From Pseudonocardia kunmingensis (GTDB lineage: Bacteria; Actinomycetota; Actinomycetes; Mycobacteriales; Pseudonocardiaceae): 64,000 bases of DNA. The stretch spans positions 1 to 64,000 of the forward strand of contig NZ_VFPA01000006.1 in the NCBI RefSeq assembly GCF_006716445.1, written 5' to 3'. The notes below the pieces were generated by a model. The model saw nothing but the letters and a program-made list of their open reading frames with translations. It made no database searches and had not been told where the DNA came from. A program made the translations under genes and the position numbers. Below are positions 60,165-64,000 of this stretch, piece after piece. Within the stretch, counting starts at the first letter, position 1; every line of letters begins with the position of its first letter.

Positions 60165-62687
60165 ATGTCCGCGATCTTGCGTCGCAGCCCGCTGTTGGTC
60201 CTCATCGTCGTCACCGTCGCCGTGTTCGGCGTGCTGCGCCCGGAGTTCCTCAGCGTCACCGGCTTCCTCGACATCGGGCAGCAGATCGCCGTCACCGCGA
60301 TACTGGCGTTTGCACTGACGGCCGTGATCATCGCGCGCGGGATCGACATCTCGGTGGGCTCGACGCTCTCGGTGTCGGGCGTGGTCGGCGCGCAGGTGCT
60401 GTCGGCCGGGCTGCCCGCGCCGCTGGCGATGGCCGCATGCGTCCTCACCGGCGCACTGATCGGCGCGCTGAACGGCGTGCTCATCGGCCTGCTCGGGGTG
60501 AGCCCGCTGATCGCCACGCTGGGCACGATGGCGTTCGGCAGCGGTGCCGCGCTGGCGCTGTCCGGTGCCTCCTCGATCGCGGTCGAAGAGATCGCGATGC
60601 TGCTGCCCGGCGGCAGCTACGTCGGCCCGATCCCGTCGTCGGTGCTCATCGCGGTCGTGCTCATGATCGCCTGGATGTTGCTGCTCGGCCGCACCCTGTA
60701 CGGCCGGTGGATCTACGCGGTGGGCGGCAACATCGACGCCGCCCGTGCCTCGCTGGTGCCCGCCCGGCTGGTCCAGCTGTCGACGTTCGTGCTGGCCGGT
60801 GCCTCGGCCGGGTTCGGCGCGGTCGTGATGATCGGACGGGTCGGTTCGGCGCAGCCGATGGCGGGGCAGGGTCTGGAGTTCGCCGCCATCACCGCTGCGG
60901 TGGTCGGCGGTGCCAAGCTGTCGGGCGGGTCCGGCACGATCGGCGGCACCATGCTCGGCGCGATCTTCGTCGGTGTCGTGAACTCGGGCCTGTCGTTCCT
61001 GGCCGTACCGCAGCAGACCATCTACGTCGTGACCGGCGCGCTGGTCATCATCGCCGTGCTGCTCACCCAGCGGCAGGAGCTGACCGCGTTGTGGGACGGC
61101 GCGCGCCGCGCGTTGCGAAGCGGCGGCGCGACGCGGGTGGGCACCTCGGCCGGCGGACGCCGTACGCACCGAATCGAGCTGGAGGGCATCGGCAAGAGCT
61201 ACCCCGGTGTACGAGCGCTGCACGAGGTGTCGTTCGGGCTCGGTTCGGGCGAGGTCGTCGGGTTGGTCGGCGAGAACGGTGCGGGCAAGTCGACGCTGGT
61301 GAAGATGCTCGCCGGCGCCCACGAGCCGGACACCGGGCGGCTGCTGCTCGACGGTGAGCCGGTACGGCTGCGCTCTCCCGAGGATTCTCGCGCGGCCGGG
61401 GTCAGCGTGATCCACCAGCACTTCAGCCTGGTTCCCGACCTGACCGTGTTGGAGAACCTCTTCCTCGGCCGCGAGCCGACCCGGCTCGGGGTGCTGCGTC
61501 GCCGCCGCATGCGCAAGGAGGCGCGCAGGGTCCTCGCCGAGCTGGAACTGGACGTCGACCTGGACGCGCGGCTGGCCGGGCTGCCGGTCGGCGAGCGCCA
61601 GCTGGTCGAGGTCGCCAAGGCGATGCTGGACGACGCGTGGCTGGTCATCATGGACGAGCCCACCTCGACGCTGTCCCACCGCGAGCGCGAGCGGCTCTAC
61701 GAGCTGGTCGGGCGCCTGCTCGACCGCCACGTGGCGGTCCTCTACATCTCGCACCGGATGGAGGAGGTCTACCAGCTGGCCCGGCGCGCGGTCGTGTTGC
61801 GCGACGGCGAGTTCGTCGGCGAGGCAGACCTGTCGGAGGTGGCCGAGCCGGCGTTGATCTCGATGATGGTGGGCCGGCGCATCGACGCGGTGTTCGCGCA
61901 CCGCGGGACCGAACCGGGCGAGGCGCTTCTGGAGATCGACGGGATCGCCGACGGCGGCCGGCTGGTGGAGGCGTCGGTGACCGTGCGGGCCGGGGAGATC
62001 GTCGGGCTTGCCGGACTGATGGGCTCGGGCCGCAGCGAGGTGCTGCGCTGCGCGGCGGGCCTGTCCCGCCGGACCGCAGGACGGGTGCGGGTGGATGGGC
62101 GCGAGCTGCGGTCCGGCGACCTGCCCGAGGCGAACGAGCGGGGCGTGGCGTACGTGCCGGAGGAGCGGTTGCGCGAAGGCGTCGTGCCGGCGATGTCGGT
62201 CGCGGACAACATCGTGCTGGCCTGGCTGCGCCGCCACTCCCGGTTCGGCGTGGTGCCGCGCGGAGCCGGGCAGCTGGCGACCGAGTCGATCGCGCGGCTG
62301 GGGATCAAGCCGCCGGCACCGGACCGGGCCACCGGCGTCCTGTCCGGCGGCAACCAGCAAAAGGTGGTGCTGGCCCGCTGGCTGGCCACCGAGCCGCGGG
62401 TACTGCTCCTGGACGAGCCCACCAATGGCGTCGACGTGGGCTCCAAGGCGGAGATCCACGCGCTGATCGGAGACCTGAAGGAGCGCGGACTGGCCGTCCT
62501 GCTGGTCTCCAGCGAGCTGCCCGAGCTGCTCGGGGTGGCCGACCGGATCCACGTCATGCGCGACGGGCGCGTCGTGGGCGAGCTGGCGCGCGGGGCAACC
62601 GAGGAGCAGGTCATGGAGCTGGCGTTCGGGCAGAGCTCCGCGGTCGCGGCCGGACAGCACGAGATCCGATCTGGGAGGAACCAATGA
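60165..62687 (+). CDS. Fused CUT2 sugar ABC transporter: RbsC-like permease plus RbsA-like tandem ATPase
   Basis: 840-aa single-chain protein. Residues ~1-310 are an RbsC-type permease (IIARGIDISVGSTLSVSGVV; AAVVGGAKLSGGSGTIGG), ~311-340 a basic linker, and ~340-835 a tandem ATPase. NBD1 has Walker A GENGAGKST near 369, signature LPVGERQLVEVAK near 472 and Walker B LVIMDEPTS near 492. NBD2 has the degenerate P-loop GLMGSGRSE near 618, LSGGNQQKVVLAR near 725 and LLLDEPTNGVD near 747. Normally these are separate proteins. No stop or frameshift interrupts the joint. Confidence 0.92.
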   Translation: MSAILRRSPLLVLIVVTVAVFGVLRPEFLSVTGFLDIGQQIAVTAILAFALTAVIIARGIDISVGSTLSVSGVVGAQVLSAGLPAPLAMAACVLTGALIGALNGVLIGLLGVSPLIATLGTMAFGSGAALALSGASSIAVEEIAMLLPGGSYVGPIPSSVLIAVVLMIAWMLLLGRTLYGRWIYAVGGNIDAARASLVPARLVQLSTFVLAGASAGFGAVVMIGRVGSAQPMAGQGLEFAAITAAVVGGAKLSGGSGTIGGTMLGAIFVGVVNSGLSFLAVPQQTIYVVTGALVIIAVLLTQRQELTALWDGARRALRSGGATRVGTSAGGRRTHRIELEGIGKSYPGVRALHEVSFGLGSGEVVGLVGENGAGKSTLVKMLAGAHEPDTGRLLLDGEPVRLRSPEDSRAAGVSVIHQHFSLVPDLTVLENLFLGREPTRLGVLRRRRMRKEARRVLAELELDVDLDARLAGLPVGERQLVEVAKAMLDDAWLVIMDEPTSTLSHRERERLYELVGRLLDRHVAVLYISHRMEEVYQLARRAVVLRDGEFVGEADLSEVAEPALISMMVGRRIDAVFAHRGTEPGEALLEIDGIADGGRLVEASVTVRAGEIVGLAGLMGSGRSEVLRCAAGLSRRTAGRVRVDGRELRSGDLPEANERGVAYVPEERLREGVVPAMSVADNIVLAWLRRHSRFGVVPRGAGQLATESIARLGIKPPAPDRATGVLSGGNQQKVVLARWLATEPRVLLLDEPTNGVDVGSKAEIHALIGDLKERGLAVLLVSSELPELLGVADRIHVMRDGRVVGELARGATEEQVMELAFGQSSAVAAGQHEIRSGRNQ

Positions 62688-63712
62688 CCGTCAAGATCGC
62701 CGTTGTCGGGGCAGGCTTCATGGGGCGTCTGCACGCCCGAACCGTCGCCGAATCCACCGAGGCCGAGCTGACCGCCGTGGTCGACCGGGACCCGGAGGTC
62801 GGCCGGGCCACGGCCGAGGAGTTGGGCACCCGGCACCTGGCCGAGGTGGAGGACGCGCTGCACGAGGATGTCGACGCGTTCGTGGTGGCCGTACCGGACC
62901 GGGCGCACGTCGGCCCGGCCACGACGGTGCTGCGCGCGGGACGTCCGGTCCTGCTGGAGAAGCCGATGGCCGACACCCTGGAGGGCGCGCGGGCCATCGA
63001 CCGCGCCGCCGCCGAGGGCGGGACCGGCGTGATGGTGGGCCAGCTCCTGCGCTTCGACCCGCGCTACGCGGGCGCCGCGGCCGCTGTCGCCGCCGGTGAC
63101 ATCGGTGAGCCCGTGCACGTGACGGCAGGGCGGATCGCGGCCCGCGACATCGGCCTGCGGATGAACGGCACCAGCTCGGTCCTGTTCTACCTGGGTGTCC
63201 ACGACGTGGACGCGATGCAGTGGGTGACCGGCAAGCGCATCACCCGGGTGTACTCGCGCGCGGTCTCCAAACTCATGCCCGCCCACGGGGTGCGGTCCGA
63301 GGATGCGATCCTCACCGTCGCCGACCTGGAGGACGGCGCGATCGGTGAGCTGTTCAACGGCTGGACCCGCCGCTCGGACGACCCGGTCGGCATCGATGGC
63401 CGCCTGGAGGTCATGGGCACCGAGGGCATGGTCGCGGTCGACGTGCGCGATCACGGCCTTCGGGTGTACGGAGACGCCGGCCTCGCCACCCCGGACGCGC
63501 TGCACTGGCCGGAGGTCAATGCACGCATCCGTGGCGACCTCGCCGCCGAGGTGCGGGCGTTCGTCGCCTCCGTGCGCGACGGTGCGACGTTCCCCGTCCC
63601 GACCGCCGCCGCCATGCGCAACGTGGCGGTCAACGACGCGATCCTGCGTTCGGTGGAGAGCGGGAAGCCGGAGGACGTCGAGCTCGTCGACGAGGCCGAG
63701 TCGGCGCGATGA
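62684..63712 (+). CDS. Gfo/Idh/MocA family oxidoreductase
   Basis: 342-aa NAD(P)-dependent sugar or cyclitol dehydrogenase. Rossmann motif VVGAGFMGRLHART at the N-terminus and LLEKPMA near residue 94 (the family Lys-Pro) are clear; HDVDAMQWVTG near 175 supplies the likely catalytic His. Overlaps the transporter stop by 4 nt (ATGA) and the next start by 4 nt. It probably oxidises the imported sugar or inositol-like compound. Confidence 0.93.
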   Translation: MTVKIAVVGAGFMGRLHARTVAESTEAELTAVVDRDPEVGRATAEELGTRHLAEVEDALHEDVDAFVVAVPDRAHVGPATTVLRAGRPVLLEKPMADTLEGARAIDRAAAEGGTGVMVGQLLRFDPRYAGAAAAVAAGDIGEPVHVTAGRIAARDIGLRMNGTSSVLFYLGVHDVDAMQWVTGKRITRVYSRAVSKLMPAHGVRSEDAILTVADLEDGAIGELFNGWTRRSDDPVGIDGRLEVMGTEGMVAVDVRDHGLRVYGDAGLATPDALHWPEVNARIRGDLAAEVRAFVASVRDGATFPVPTAAAMRNVAVNDAILRSVESGKPEDVELVDEAESAR

Positions 63713-64000
63713 ACCGGCCCGGGACGGCGGCGCGGGACCTCGCGTTCCCCGATCTCGGCGACCTCGCCCACCTGGACACCGCCACCATGGGCGTCCTCCC
63801 GGGCGAGGCCGCCGCGGCGCTGCACGACGCGGTCACGCAGTGGACCCGCGGCACGGGCGACCACGGCGTGTGGGAGGCGGCCGCGGAGGAGGCGCGGGGC
63901 CTGGTGGCGGGCCTGGTCGGGATGTCGGCGTGCGACGTGGCGTTGCTGCCCTCGCACGTCGCGGCCGCGACCACAGTGGCACGGGCGTGGCCGGACGCCC
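63709..64000 (+). CDS. Class V aminotransferase-fold PLP enzyme (partial, runs off the right edge)
   Basis: Only the first 97 codons are visible. AHLDTATMGVLPGEAAAALH, then WEAAAEEARGLVAGLVGMSA and ALLPSHVAAATTVARAW, match the N-terminal arm and first alpha/beta unit of class V enzymes. The Schiff-base lysine lies outside the window. ATG 63709 overlaps the oxidoreductase stop by 4 nt. A tandem oxidation plus transamination or elimination of the imported compound is suggested. Confidence 0.75.
   Translation, partial: MNRPGTAARDLAFPDLGDLAHLDTATMGVLPGEAAAALHDAVTQWTRGTGDHGVWEAAAEEARGLVAGLVGMSACDVALLPSHVAAATTVARAWPDA

Noticed and set aside
59163..62684. Very long minus-strand reading frame (about 1170 codons) opposite the sugar-binding protein and transporter genes
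   Set aside because: The plus strand encodes clear ABC transporter proteins with correct motifs; the minus frame has no domain and shadow-type composition.

Overview
The window is very GC-rich, with many GTG starts, a few TTG starts, 4-nt ATGA/GTGA stop-start overlaps and a near-consensus IdeR/DmdR iron box. This fits an actinomycete chromosome, possibly Pseudonocardiaceae or a relative; the genus is an inference. No rRNA, tRNA, CRISPR array, insertion sequence or phage module was recognised. The content is a string of catabolic, transport and regulatory islands, several separated by gene remnants.

Left part (1-14.7 kb): a leftward operon of class III aminotransferase, family 5 binding lipoprotein and DppB-type permease (cut by the edge), divergent from a TetR regulator. 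A four-gene OpuC-type osmoprotectant ABC importer follows. Next is an arabinoside module: LacI regulator, GH51 arabinofuranosidase, sugar ABC importer and a sugar-acid dehydratase of the enolase superfamily. Two CGAAA-N-TTTCG palindromes sit in its divergent promoter region.

Middle-left (15-29.6 kb): an S9 peptidase pseudogene, a Rid-family protein, a GlxA-type regulator, an iron-box-controlled N-hydroxylating monooxygenase, an esterase remnant, the intact S9 peptidase paralogue, an AraC regulator and a DedA-family protein. A nearly identical MerR-type promoter (TTGACC, 19-bp spacer containing a dyad, -10) precedes the S9 pseudogene, the intact S9 gene and the dedA-like gene. A leftward sugar ABC operon led by a class V PLP enzyme follows, divergent from an FCD-type GntR regulator.

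Centre (30-47.5 kb): a large acyl-CoA catabolic island. A GntR regulator is followed by an ADP-forming acyl-CoA synthetase, a TctCBA tripartite transporter, two acyl-CoA dehydrogenase pairs, three enoyl-CoA hydratases, a nitronate monooxygenase, an SDR, a thiolase-like protein with a DUF35 partner, and a class III CoA-transferase. Two copies of a 17-bp element (16/17 identical), one beside the GntR gene and one 12.6 kb away at the second promoter, suggest one regulon. The substrate is probably a carboxylic or dicarboxylic acid imported by TctCBA and degraded as its CoA thioester.

Right part (47.5-64 kb): an IclR tail remnant, an acyl-CoA dehydrogenase gene broken by several single-base frameshifts, an arylsulfatase divergent from LysR, a small acidic-repeat membrane protein, a TetR tail remnant, and a TetR/MFS/FAD-monooxygenase set that looks like efflux plus modification of a toxic compound. 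The last island has IclR and M20 peptidase genes divergent from a sugar ABC operon with a periplasmic binding lipoprotein, a single-chain RbsC-RbsA fusion, a Gfo/Idh/MocA oxidoreductase and the start of a class V PLP enzyme.
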